A stretch of DNA of 64,000 nucleotides. It comes from Pseudoalteromonas piratica. Its GTDB lineage: Bacteria > Pseudomonadota > Gammaproteobacteria > Enterobacterales > Alteromonadaceae. The stretch spans positions 1,570,001 to 1,634,000 of the forward strand of contig NZ_CP009888.1 of the NCBI RefSeq assembly GCF_000788395.1, given 5' to 3'. Shown here piece by piece: positions 48,057 through 55,832 of the stretch (its first letter is position 1; every line of letters begins with the position of its first letter). Both the position numbers and the translations under genes were made by a program. Under the pieces are notes generated by a model that was not told the DNA's origin, did not search any database, and saw nothing but the letters and a program-made list of their open reading frames with translations.

Positions 48057-48506
48057 ATGCGTAATTTAGATCTATCTCCACTTTATCGTTCTTTCATCGG
48101 TTTTGATCACTTAGCTCAAATGATGGATAACGCGAGTCGCAATACCAAGCAATCAAACTTTCCACCGTACAATATTGAGCTTTTAGGTGAAAATGACTAT
48201 CAAATCACCATGGCTGTTGCAGGCTTTTTAGAATCTGAGTTAACCATTGAAACAGAGAAAAACACGCTAAAAGTATCTGGCGTTAAAGCAGAAAAAGAGT
48301 CGCAAGCTGAGCGTAAATTTATTCACCAAGGCATTGCTGAGCGAAACTTTGAGCACAAATTCCAGTTAGGTGATCATGTTAAAGTTGTAGGCGCAAATTT
48401 AGAAAACGGTTTATTGAACATTACTTTGCTTCGCGAAATTCCAGAAGCGCATAAGCCACGTAAAATTGCCATTAACTCAACGCAAGAGTTACTTGAAGAA
48501 GCATAA
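48057..48506 (+). CDS. ibpA: Small heat-shock protein IbpA (Hsp20)
   Basis: 149 residues. The start [20 protein letters not shown] matches IbpA. The alpha-crystallin domain (about 35-130) includes [20 protein letters not shown] and [19 protein letters not shown] 48057 is chosen since GAGGA lies 8 bases upstream and the N-terminus fits; a frame from 48042 adds five residues without support. It holds unfolded protein aggregates for DnaK/ClpB. Heat control is double: sigma-32 promoter plus RNA thermometer. Confidence 0.93.
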   Translation: MRNLDLSPLYRSFIGFDHLAQMMDNASRNTKQSNFPPYNIELLGENDYQITMAVAGFLESELTIETEKNTLKVSGVKAEKESQAERKFIHQGIAERNFEHKFQLGDHVKVVGANLENGLLNITLLREIPEAHKPRKIAINSTQELLEEA

Positions 48507-48531
48507 ACTTTAAAACAGATTTTCCAACCAC

Positions 48532-48556
48532 AAAAAGCGCCGCAAGGTGCTTTTTT
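48532..48556. terminator. Rho-independent terminator of ibpA
   Basis: AAAAAGCGCC, a GCAA tetraloop and GGTGCTTTTTT with one G-U wobble pair. The T-run is on the plus strand and the A-tract serves the convergent pxpC gene. Confidence 0.75.
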
Positions 48557-49481
48557 AGTTTAAGGCGTCGAGCGCGCGCTGTAATTTGACTTGGGCGAGG
48601 TGATTAAGGTTTTGCGCTTTTTCAATGCTAATCGCATTAAACGCCACTTCATCACCTGCGCGCTTTTGTAATAAGTTTGCACAATCTAATGCAGTGACTG
48701 AGCCAAGTTTCGGATAGCCGCCAATGGTTTGGCGATCATTTAAAAGTACGATGGGTTGGCCATCGGCAGGGACTTGTATTGCACCTAGGTTAATACCCTC
48801 AGAAAATCGTGCACCGGTTGGGCTTTCTAATGCAGCACCTTGTATACGATAACCCATGCGGTCACTTTGCCCAGTTACGGTATAACTTGAACTTAGAAAG
48901 CGGTTCAAATCAGCCGCTGAAAATTCATGATGTTGCAGTGCAAGCACCATATTAAGCGGTGTGTTTTGGCAAAAATTAGGTATTAAGTTAGCAGGTAACC
49001 TCTTTTGCTTGCTAAAACGAGGTGCTTGCTGTTTTATCAGTGTGTTAGCTTCAATTTTGCAGCCAAGTCCTTCACGCATGACAGTACTAACACTTGTAAA
49101 GTGTGACTGTGCTTTGACCCCACCCGAGATTGCAAGCGTGTGCCTCAAACCAATGTGGGGCGTTGCAATTTCAATTACATCGCCACGTGCTACTTGAATA
49201 CTTTGCCAAAGCGCTTGGTTTTTATTGTTAATCGTAAACCCGACATTTAGCCCTGTGAGTGCAATTGTTATTGGTGCTAGTACTTCCGCACGAAAGCCGC
49301 CTAGCGTTAACTCAAGTGCTGGGCTATTAATTGGGTTGCCGACAAGGGCATTAGCAATTTTAAAGGCGTAAGCATCGTGACAACCCCCGGTGGTAAGGCC
49401 TAAATGGTTTTGCCCGAACCGCCCCAAATCTTGCACGCAGCTATAAAGCCCAGGATTTATCACTTTGAGTATGCTAGTCAA
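48555..49481 (-). CDS. pxpC: 5-oxoprolinase subunit PxpC (biotin-dependent carboxyltransferase-like)
   Basis: 308 residues. GLYSCVQDLGRFGQNHLGLT at the N-terminus, GVKAQSHFTSVSTVMREGLG and LNDRQTIGGYPKLGSVTALD are the AHS2/PxpC signatures. With PxpA and PxpB it hydrolyses 5-oxoproline to glutamate using ATP. The TTG start 49481 has AGGAGG 6 bases upstream and overlaps the pxpB stop by 8 bases. Confidence 0.88.
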   Translation of the reverse strand: MTSILKVINPGLYSCVQDLGRFGQNHLGLTTGGCHDAYAFKIANALVGNPINSPALELTLGGFRAEVLAPITIALTGLNVGFTINNKNQALWQSIQVARGDVIEIATPHIGLRHTLAISGGVKAQSHFTSVSTVMREGLGCKIEANTLIKQQAPRFSKQKRLPANLIPNFCQNTPLNMVLALQHHEFSAADLNRFLSSSYTVTGQSDRMGYRIQGAALESPTGARFSEGINLGAIQVPADGQPIVLLNDRQTIGGYPKLGSVTALDCANLLQKRAGDEVAFNAISIEKAQNLNHLAQVKLQRALDALN

Positions 49482-50166
49482 TGTGACCTCCTAAACGAAT
49501 AAATTCGTTTCGCTCAATAGGTACAAACTTCACGCTATCACCAATATTAAAAGGCAAAGGTGGGGTATTCGCAGCATCAAATAGTGAAACAGGGCAATTA
49601 CCAATAAGATTCCAGCCACCTGGAGATACAGCTGGATAAACCGCAGTTTGCTTATCCGCGATGGCGATTGAACCCTTGGCTACTTTTTTACGAGGAGTCG
49701 CAAGGCGAGGAGTGGCAAGTATTGGGTTTACTTCACCTAAAAACGCAAAACCAGGAGCAAAACCAATGGCAAATACACTGTAAATTTGCTCGCTGTGGAA
49801 TTTGATAATATCGGATACAGTCAGATTTTTTGCTTTTGCCATGGTGTTTAGATCAGCACCCACTTCGCTATGGTAATAGGCGGGTAACTCGATTTGCTTT
49901 ACTGAAAATGTAATATCGTTTAGCTGGGTAAGTATGCTTTTAATTTTTTGCTTTATTGAGAAGTGATCAATACTAAGGCTTTGATAAGTAACTAACGCAC
50001 TGGTGTAGGAAAGGGTCACATCAACAATTAATTCACCTAGTGACGTCTTTAAAGCGTGTGAAAAGGCAGCGATTTTTTGTGTTTGCTCGCTTGAAACAAT
50101 ATCACTAAAGTAAACTATTACGGCATTTTCGCTCGCATCAAAAATGCGATAGCTAGGGTTACTCAT
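49474..50166 (-). CDS. pxpB: 5-oxoprolinase subunit PxpB (allophanate hydrolase subunit 1-like)
   Basis: 230 residues from ATG 50166. GFAPGFAFLGEVNPILATPR with the R-K-V-A-K-G-S-I-A-I-A block and AVYPAVSPGGWNLIGNCPVS are the AHS1/PxpB signatures. ATG 50166 overlaps pxpA by 8 bases; a TTG at 50175 is possible but not needed. Second gene of pxpABC. Confidence 0.88.
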   Translation of the reverse strand: MSNPSYRIFDASENAVIVYFSDIVSSEQTQKIAAFSHALKTSLGELIVDVTLSYTSALVTYQSLSIDHFSIKQKIKSILTQLNDITFSVKQIELPAYYHSEVGADLNTMAKAKNLTVSDIIKFHSEQIYSVFAIGFAPGFAFLGEVNPILATPRLATPRKKVAKGSIAIADKQTAVYPAVSPGGWNLIGNCPVSLFDAANTPPLPFNIGDSVKFVPIERNEFIRLGGHID

Positions 50167-50893
50167 TGCTACCAATAATCTGTTTGATTTTTGCTATTTG
50201 AGCAACTGCACTAGGATTATCACCGTGTACACATAGCGAGTCGCATTGCAGTGTTAACTTGCTGCCATCGCGGGTGGTGATCGTGCCAAATTGCTTTAAC
50301 TCACTCACTTGCTCAAGTAGCTTGGTTTCATCGTGCACAGCACCTGCAAGATTACGTGAAACCAAGGAACCATCAGGGGTGTATTGCCTATCAGCGAAGA
50401 CTTCAAACAGTAATTCAATGCCGGCTTTCTGTGCGATTTGAATTGCTTGGCTGTTATTAACTCTACTTAGTACCATTAGCTTTAACTCACAGGGGTAACT
50501 TGCGATTGCCTGTGCAATGGTGTTAAGTAACTCGGAGTTTGCCATCATATCGTTATAAAGTGCGCCGTGTGGCTTTACATAGCTAAGGCTAAGCCCTTGT
50601 ACTTTTGCCATGCCTTCAAGCGTTGCGATTTGAAAGTGCAACAAATTGGTCAGCTCGGTATTTGATAGATGCATGCTGCGCCTGCCGAAACCTTGCCTAT
50701 CTGGGTAACTTGGGTGAGCACCTATCTCAACATTATGAAGTTTCGCTAGACTCAGTGTTTGCGCCATTACATTTGGGTCACTTGCATGAAAACCACACGC
50801 AATGTTTGCCATATCAATGACTGGCATGGCTTGTTCATCACAACCTAGCGAGTATTGGCCAAAACTTTCCCCTAAATCGCAATTGAGTTTCAT
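50159..50893 (-). CDS. pxpA: 5-oxoprolinase subunit PxpA (LamB/YcsF)
   Basis: 244 residues. LNCDLGESFGQYSLGCDEQA starts the protein, NIACGFHASDPNVMAQTLSL and VEIGAHPSYPDRQGFGRRSM follow, and SYVKPHGALYNDM is the central signature. First subunit of PxpABC. It lies 3 bases after the RNA methyltransferase gene on the same strand, so the four genes may be one unit. Confidence 0.9.
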   Translation of the reverse strand: MKLNCDLGESFGQYSLGCDEQAMPVIDMANIACGFHASDPNVMAQTLSLAKLHNVEIGAHPSYPDRQGFGRRSMHLSNTELTNLLHFQIATLEGMAKVQGLSLSYVKPHGALYNDMMANSELLNTIAQAIASYPCELKLMVLSRVNNSQAIQIAQKAGIELLFEVFADRQYTPDGSLVSRNLAGAVHDETKLLEQVSELKQFGTITTRDGSKLTLQCDSLCVHGDNPSAVAQIAKIKQIIGSNE

Positions 50894-50896
50894 GGT

Positions 50897-51631
50897 TTAT
50901 CCTTGGCAGCGCTTAATGTTATCGAGAATAATGCCGCTAGCCATAGCAACATTGAGTGATTCAGCCTGACCAAAGGCAGGTATAGTTATTTTTTTGCTAA
51001 TCGCACTGGCAATATGCTCGCGAATACCGTGAGATTCGCTACCCATCACTAATATTAAGTCGCTTTCAAACTGGGTTGAGTGAATGCTTTCGCCGCCTAA
51101 GTATGCGCCGTAAACAGGACGAGTTTGCTTACTAAAGTAGTCAGTTAATTCAGTTTGAATAATATTGACGCGAGTAAAGCTTCCCATTGTCGCGCTGATC
51201 ACTTTTGGATTATAAGGGTCTGCACAGTCAGGGCTTAAAATCAGCTCATTAATGCCATACCAGTCGGCCACGCGAATGATGGTGCCTAAATTGCCTGGAT
51301 CGGCAACGCCATCAAGCACAATGGAAATACCTTGGCTGTTTGACTCACCTTGTTTTGGCGTTTTAACAATCGCAATGGCGGCATTATTACTTACTAAAGT
51401 GCTAGCTTTAGCAAGTTCCTCTTCTTCACAAGTGATGATGTTGAGGTCAGTTAATCGTGAAGCGTGCTTTTCGCAAAAAATTTGGGTTGCAAAAAGCTGT
51501 TCAATAACTAAATTGCTGTCGAGTAATTCGAGTACGTTTTTTTCACCTTGCACTAAAAATAAATTTTGTAACTTACGTTGCTTTTTTTGAGATAACGCAC
51601 GTAATTGTTTTAGCTGGTTTTTAGAGATCAT
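50897..51631 (-). CDS. SpoU/TrmH-family RNA 2'-O-methyltransferase
   Basis: 244 residues. SPOUT knot motifs are ADPGNLGTIIRVADWYG, LILVMGSESHGIRE and IPAFGQAESLNVAMASGIIL. The N-terminal substrate-binding domain (RKLQNLFLVQGEKNVLELLD) is the TrmH/RlmB type. Which rRNA or tRNA site it modifies cannot be read. First gene of the run that includes pxpABC. Confidence 0.85.
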   Translation of the reverse strand: MISKNQLKQLRALSQKKQRKLQNLFLVQGEKNVLELLDSNLVIEQLFATQIFCEKHASRLTDLNIITCEEEELAKASTLVSNNAAIAIVKTPKQGESNSQGISIVLDGVADPGNLGTIIRVADWYGINELILSPDCADPYNPKVISATMGSFTRVNIIQTELTDYFSKQTRPVYGAYLGGESIHSTQFESDLILVMGSESHGIREHIASAISKKITIPAFGQAESLNVAMASGIILDNIKRCQG

Positions 51632-51756
51632 ACTGTACCCTTCTTAAATCTGACAAAATTATATCACTCATCGCTTGAGGCGGAAGGGTTTTGACAATAA
51701 GAATTTTTAGCCTATACCTAAAAGTGTAAGGCAAATGCTTTATATCTCTCACAAAC

Positions 51757-51773
51757 GTTCAAATGGTTTGAAC
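51757..51773. repeat. Perfect 7-bp inverted repeat upstream of the ComEA-like gene
   Basis: GTTCAAA-TGG-TTTGAAC is a perfect palindrome with a 3-base centre, 21 bases before the ComEA-like start. The shape suits a repressor or activator operator in the leader. Confidence 0.5.
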
Positions 51774-51794
51774 ACTTACGCAAAGGAGCGCGTT

Positions 51795-52115
51795 ATGAAA
51801 ATTCTAACCTTGCCAATCCTAGGCGCATTGGCTTTATTATTTTCTTCGATCACATGTTCTGTTTTAGCAAGTCCGAATGAGACAAAGCCTGATCATGATA
51901 AAGTGTCTGAAGTGACTAAATTAGCCCTCGTTAATTTAAACACTGCAAATGCCAAGGAGTTGGCAACCTTACCAGGTATTGGTGAATCGCGGGCACTTCG
52001 AATTATTAATTATCGTGAGCAAAATGGGCAGATAAAATCGCTGGAGCAATTAGGTGAAATTAAAGGGTTTGGAGAACGCTCACTCGCAAAATTAAAAGGC
52101 AAGGTCGCCTTTTAA
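51795..52115 (+). CDS. ComEA-family helix-hairpin-helix DNA-binding protein
   Basis: 106 residues. A signal peptide or anchor (ILTLPILGALALLFSSITCS) precedes a double HhH motif: LVNLNTANAKELATLPGIGE then SRALRIINYREQNG and LEQLGEIKGFGERSLAKLKG. The ComEA type binds incoming DNA in the periplasm during natural transformation. ATG 51795 with AAGGAG before it is better than 51735. Stand-alone small ComEA proteins of this kind are common in gammaproteobacteria. Confidence 0.85.
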   Translation: MKILTLPILGALALLFSSITCSVLASPNETKPDHDKVSEVTKLALVNLNTANAKELATLPGIGESRALRIINYREQNGQIKSLEQLGEIKGFGERSLAKLKGKVAF

Positions 52116-52134
52116 GATATTTATAAGCGCAAAG

Positions 52135-52156
52135 AAAGGGGCTAATTAGCCCCTTT
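52135..52156. terminator. Bidirectional terminator hairpin
   Basis: AAAGGGGCTAATTAGCCCCTTT is a perfect palindrome, 19 bases after the ComEA-like gene and overlapping the stop of the convergent gene. Confidence 0.75.
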
Positions 52157-52456
52157 ATCTTTTTTATTTTCGTATTCTTTTCTTGCGTTTGCCAACAGGG
52201 GCTTAATAAACGTCAATGTTATCGGTGTGGTAATTAGCGGGTAACATAAGCCTACAATGAGTAGGTATAAAAGTAGCCACCAAGATTCAATATTTGCTAG
52301 CAATAAAAATATTGGTGTTAGGCAGGCAATCTTGATGACATTCAAGGTGATTTTTTTCCCTGCAGGCAAGCTTGCAACTGCTAAGTGGATAACCTCTTGT
52401 CTCTCTCGGACTGATAATCCATCTAATTCTGGGATATTTTTTGTTGAAAAATACAT
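52142..52456 (-). CDS. DUF6170-family membrane protein
   Basis: 104 residues from ATG 52456. MYFSTKNIPELDGLSVRERQ at the start matches DUF6170; two hydrophobic segments follow (IACLTPIFLLLA, WWLLLYLLIVGLCYPLI), then a basic tail (KEYENKKDKGAN). Inner-membrane protein of unknown function. It lies 1 base after dsbB on the same strand. Confidence 0.7.
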   Translation of the reverse strand: MYFSTKNIPELDGLSVRERQEVIHLAVASLPAGKKITLNVIKIACLTPIFLLLANIESWWLLLYLLIVGLCYPLITTPITLTFIKPLLANARKEYENKKDKGAN

Positions 52457-52457
52457 A

Positions 52458-52982
52458 TTAAATCTTTTTAGCAAAAACAAGGCGTGTGACTAGTACGATA
52501 AATAATACAGTACTCGCAATTGCAAAGATCACTTGCATCCAACCTGGCATGCTTAGGCCAAGAAATTGCCAGCTGATGTTGCCACAGTCGCCTGTGACTT
52601 CAAAAAACCATGGCACCAATTGATGCAGTGGCAAAAATGCAGGGAAATTCGGTTCAAATGCACAACCCGCAAAAGCAAATGGGTCAGTATTATTTTGCAT
52701 AGCAATATGTTCGGCAGCAATTAAATAGCCCCAGATTGCTGAGATAGCCCAAAGCGTAAATCCGATAACACGAGCAAAGACATTTTGCGGTTTAATCGCA
52801 CCTGCAATACCTGCGAACAACAGCCCCAACATTGCCGTACGCTGGTAAATACACATTACGCATGGCCCTAAATCCATTGCATATTGGAAGAAAAGTGCTG
52901 CAGCTTCAAGAATAAACGCAATGCCAGCTAATAAAAGCCAAGGTAAGCGTTGTTCTGGCCAATGGGCAAGTTTTGAAAACAT
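52458..52982 (-). CDS. dsbB: Disulfide bond formation protein DsbB
   Basis: 174 residues from ATG 52982. Four membrane segments. The quinone-proximal Cys pair is DLGPCVMCIYQR and the second periplasmic pair is FAGCAFEPNF with TGDCGNISW. Reoxidises DsbA and passes electrons to quinones. A longer frame from 53045 adds 21 residues without support. Divergent from fadR. Confidence 0.93.
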   Translation of the reverse strand: MFSKLAHWPEQRLPWLLLAGIAFILEAAALFFQYAMDLGPCVMCIYQRTAMLGLLFAGIAGAIKPQNVFARVIGFTLWAISAIWGYLIAAEHIAMQNNTDPFAFAGCAFEPNFPAFLPLHQLVPWFFEVTGDCGNISWQFLGLSMPGWMQVIFAIASTVLFIVLVTRLVFAKKI

Positions 52983-53183
52983 AGACGTTACTATTTGTTC
53001 GTTGGTATTGGGGCACACTATAAAAAAAACGTGGCTGGTTCGCACGAATTTTCGATGGAAATTTGTAAAATGGCGTAAATCAGATGATTGACGTGATTTT
53101 TAAATTGTGAATTGCGTTACAAACATTAACAGAGCTGTGGTAAAAACAGTTTACAGACTATTTTATCTTATGCATTTATTTGC

Positions 53184-53216
53184 TTGTGCAAACAATCGCA
53201 TCTGGTACAATCAGTT
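53184..53216 (+). promoter_or_regulatory. fadR promoter with an overlapping FadR-like operator
   Basis: TTGTGC (53184-53189) and TACAAT (53206-53211) form a -35 and -10 pair 16 bases apart. ATCTGGTACAATCAGTT (53200-53216) covers the -10 and resembles FadR sites such as E. coli fadB (ATCTGGTACGACCAGAT) at 14 of 17 positions. This suggests autoregulation. Confidence 0.5.
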
Positions 53217-53253
53217 TGACTAAAAAAGCATTACAAGAACGACTGGACACTTC

Positions 53254-53976
53254 ATGAGAATTTTTAAAGCCAAAAGCCCTGCGGGATTTGCTGAGGAATA
53301 CATAGTTGAATCAATTTGGAACGGTGAGTTCGCACCAGGTTCAATTCTACCAGCAGAGCGAGAGTTATCAGAGCTTATTGGTGTAACACGTACAACGCTA
53401 CGTGAAGTGCTACAGCGTTTGGCACGTGATGGTTGGTTGACTATTCAACACGGTAAACCAACACGTGTTAATAATTACTGGGAAACGTCTGGTCTTAATA
53501 TTCTCGAGACATTAGCCAAGTTAGATTCAGGTAAAGTACCTGAACTTATTGACCAGTTGCTTTCTGCACGAACAAACATCAGTGCGATTTACACACGTTC
53601 AGCGATCAAAACGAACCCTGATAAAGTAATTGAAACCTTGACTCGAGCTGATGATTTAGCCGATACAGCAGAAGCGTTTGCGGATTATGACTATCGCATG
53701 CATCATGAACTTGCATTTGCGTGTGGTAATCCAATTTATGTTTTAACGCTTAATGGCTTTAAAGGCTTTTATGCGCGTATTGCACGTCATTACTTCGCTG
53801 ATGCTCGCACGCGTAAGTTGGCGCTTAAGTTTTTTGCAGAATTAAAAGCATTAGCAGAGCAAAACAAATTTGATGAGTCTATTTTCTTAGTGCGTAAATA
53901 TGGTTTAGAGTCAGGCGCATTATGGCAAGAAATTAGAGAAACGATGCCAGAAGATATTATGGAGCAAGATGCATAA
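53254..53976 (+). CDS. fadR: Fatty acid metabolism regulator FadR
   Basis: 240 residues. The N-terminal GntR winged helix has [20 protein letters not shown] and [20 protein letters not shown], nearly identical in order to E. coli FadR; the C-terminal acyl-CoA-binding domain includes [20 protein letters not shown] and YARIARHYF. It represses fad genes and activates fab genes, releasing DNA on binding long-chain acyl-CoA. A FadR site precedes fadIJ in this window. Confidence 0.95.
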   Translation: MRIFKAKSPAGFAEEYIVESIWNGEFAPGSILPAERELSELIGVTRTTLREVLQRLARDGWLTIQHGKPTRVNNYWETSGLNILETLAKLDSGKVPELIDQLLSARTNISAIYTRSAIKTNPDKVIETLTRADDLADTAEAFADYDYRMHHELAFACGNPIYVLTLNGFKGFYARIARHYFADARTRKLALKFFAELKALAEQNKFDESIFLVRKYGLESGALWQEIRETMPEDIMEQDA

Positions 53977-54002
53977 CTAACTTCTCGCTTAGCCAACGAA
54001 AG

Positions 54003-54025
54003 CCAGCATATCTGCTGGTTTTTTT
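54003..54025 (+). terminator. Rho-independent terminator of fadR
   Basis: CCAGCA, a 4-base loop and TGCTGG followed by a T-run, 27 bases after the fadR stop. Confidence 0.85.
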
Positions 54026-54335
54026 GTTTTTTATGGCTGAAATAGCAAAGCAAGTAACGCCTTTCATCTATCCTAAGGAAAGGGCTTGTGCAAAAACAAA
54101 ACCTATCAATAAATCAAAACTCACTATCGCGTGATTTGTATCATAATCGCTTTTATCGAACGGCCTTATCGTTTTAATTGATTATCTTTAACTACATCGA
54201 TTCGTTACACTTTCTTAAGTTAAAAATAAAAGCCAAGCACTCTTGGTTTTTTTTATTTAGGCATTATATTTATTGCCAGAGATGATGATAAATCATCGCA
54301 ACTGGATATTTCATTATAAATAATTGGAGAAAATA
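54026..54335 (+). other. 310-base intergenic region before the peroxiredoxin gene
   Basis: AT-rich, no credible ORF. CCAAG/CTTGG (54233-54246) with a T-run to 54254 could be a terminator of an unseen small RNA, but TTGGTT (54243-54248) plus TATATT (54265-54270) also reads as the prx promoter with 16 bases between. GATGAT/ATCATC can pair near 54285 in the leader. GGAG at 54326 is the prx ribosome site. I see no clear OxyR box. Confidence 0.4.
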
Positions 54336-54941
54336 ATGGGCGTATTAGTAGGCCGCAAGGCACCAGACTTTACAGCTGCAGCAGTTTTAGGCAACGGTGA
54401 AATCGTAGATAGCTACAACTTACACGAAGCAATTAAAGGTAAAAAAGCAGTTGTTTTCTTTTACCCATTAGACTTTACTTTCGTATGTCCTTCAGAGCTT
54501 ATCGCTTTTGACAAGCGTTTCGAAGAATTCCAAAAGCGTGGCGTAGAAGTTATCGGTGTTTCAATCGATTCTCAATTCTCACACAACGCATGGCGTAACA
54601 CGCCAGTTAACGAAGGCGGTATTGGTCCAGTTAAATACGCACTAGTTGCTGACGTTAAGCACGAAATCTGTCAAGCATACGACGTTGAGCACCCAGAAGC
54701 TGGCGTTGCTTTCCGTGGTTCTTTCCTAATCGATGAAGAAGGTAACGTACGTCACCAAGTAGTTAACGACTTACCACTAGGTCGTAACATCGACGAAATG
54801 CTTCGCATGGTTGACGCACTAGCGTTCCACTCAGAGCACGGTGAAGTGTGTCCAGCAGGTTGGGAAGAAGGCAAAAAAGGTATGGATGCAAGCCCAGCTG
54901 GCGTTGCAGCTTTCCTATCTGAAAACGAAGGCGACCTATAA
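54336..54941 (+). CDS. 2-Cys peroxiredoxin (Prx1/AhpC subfamily)
   Basis: 201 residues. The peroxidatic Cys is in FYPLDFTFVCPSELIAF (about residue 50) and the resolving Cys in HGEVCPAGWEEG (about 172); GVSIDSQFSHNAWRNTP and FRGSFLIDEEGNVRHQVV complete the Prx1 pattern. Codons are strongly biased to C-ending forms, unlike neighbours, which indicates high expression. ATG 54336 has GGAG 6-9 bases upstream. Reduces peroxides with thioredoxin. Confidence 0.92.
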   Translation: MGVLVGRKAPDFTAAAVLGNGEIVDSYNLHEAIKGKKAVVFFYPLDFTFVCPSELIAFDKRFEEFQKRGVEVIGVSIDSQFSHNAWRNTPVNEGGIGPVKYALVADVKHEICQAYDVEHPEAGVAFRGSFLIDEEGNVRHQVVNDLPLGRNIDEMLRMVDALAFHSEHGEVCPAGWEEGKKGMDASPAGVAAFLSENEGDL

Positions 54942-54985
54942 GTCAAACTCGTTGAGCTGTCTTTATGGCAGCTTTCAATAGATAT

Positions 54986-55013
54986 AAAAAATCCGGCAAC
55001 TGCCGGATTTTTT
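54986..55013. terminator. Bidirectional terminator between prx and ompW
   Basis: AAAAAATCCGGCA, a 2-base loop and TGCCGGATTTTTT, perfect and flanked by A and T runs, so usable by both convergent genes. Confidence 0.9.
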
Positions 55014-55029
55014 ATGTATTTAATTCTGA

Positions 55030-55677
55030 TTAGAATTTGTATTTAGCACCAAGCATAAATACGAATGGGTCGATTGCTACGTCTGAAGTAACCGCTTTTT
55101 GACCGTTAGCCCACACTTCTGCATCCGTATTGATGTCAATGTATGATGCCATTACGTGAATGCCCCATTTATCATTAATTGAATAGTTTGCACCTACCTG
55201 CGCTGCTAAACCGAATGAATCATCAAGTTTAAGTTCAACGTCATCTGTACCAAGTGCCGCTTTAAGTTCACTATCAACCTCTTCGCTGAAGAAAATAGTG
55301 TAGTTTGCGCCAAGACCTACAAAAGGACGGAACTGGCTGTCTGCGCTACCAAAGTGGTACTGTGCAAATAGTGATGGTGGTAGATGTTTTGTAGAACCGA
55401 TTGCTACGCCATTTAAACCGCCTGAGCCGTTAATGTCATGGCTAAAAGGTGTTGCTGCAACTAGCTCAACAACCCAATTGTCGTTTAGAGCATAGTCAAA
55501 AGTAATACCTAACTGTGTATTGCTATCTACTGTTACACCTGTGCCATCTAAGCTTAGAGGGCTTGCACTGCTATCAGGGTTTACGTGGATTGCACCTACG
55601 TTAACGCTAAGCTTAGCCATTGCTGGAGCTGCTAAAAGACCTGAAGTAAGTAGTGCTGTAGTTAGTAATTTTTTCAT
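55030..55677 (-). CDS. ompW: OmpW-family outer membrane protein
   Basis: 215 residues. The signal peptide (KKLLTTALLTSGLLAAPAMA) is followed by an eight-strand beta barrel that opens with VNVGAIHVNPDSS, contains FDYALNDNWVVELVAATPFS and HFGSADSQFRPFVGLGANYT, and ends with the barrel-type C-terminal FVFMLGAKYKF. OmpW forms a small hydrophobic channel. Its 5' side carries two FNR-like boxes shared with the divergent ghrA-like gene. Confidence 0.9.
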   Translation of the reverse strand: MKKLLTTALLTSGLLAAPAMAKLSVNVGAIHVNPDSSASPLSLDGTGVTVDSNTQLGITFDYALNDNWVVELVAATPFSHDINGSGGLNGVAIGSTKHLPPSLFAQYHFGSADSQFRPFVGLGANYTIFFSEEVDSELKAALGTDDVELKLDDSFGLAAQVGANYSINDKWGIHVMASYIDINTDAEVWANGQKAVTSDVAIDPFVFMLGAKYKF

Positions 55678-55742
55678 CGATAATCTCCCGAATCATCTTT
55701 TGTTTTGATGTGGCTATTATCGGTAGCTGAAAAAATTAAAAG

Positions 55743-55756
55743 CTGTTCTAGATCAA
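55743..55756. promoter_or_regulatory. FNR-like box (distal)
   Basis: CTGTT-CTAG-ATCAA matches the FNR pattern TTGAT-N4-ATCAA at 8 of 10 positions. It lies about 70 bases before ompW on the minus strand. Confidence 0.35.
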
Positions 55757-55793
55757 GTTTTGATAGTCAAAAGGTGGTCAGTAACATTAGAAT

Positions 55794-55807
55794 TTGATTT
55801 AGATTAA
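55794..55807. promoter_or_regulatory. FNR-like box (proximal to the ghrA-like gene)
   Basis: TTGAT-TTAG-ATTAA matches the FNR pattern at 9 of 10 positions. It ends 25 bases before ATG 55833 and could also act on the divergent ompW. Confidence 0.45.
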
Positions 55808-55832
55808 GTTTTTGGCCAAGTGAAGGGCATTT

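Noticed and set aside
54026..54335. OxyR binding site before the peroxiredoxin gene
   Set aside because: ATAG and CTAT half sites at the required spacing of four could not be found; only scattered partial matches.
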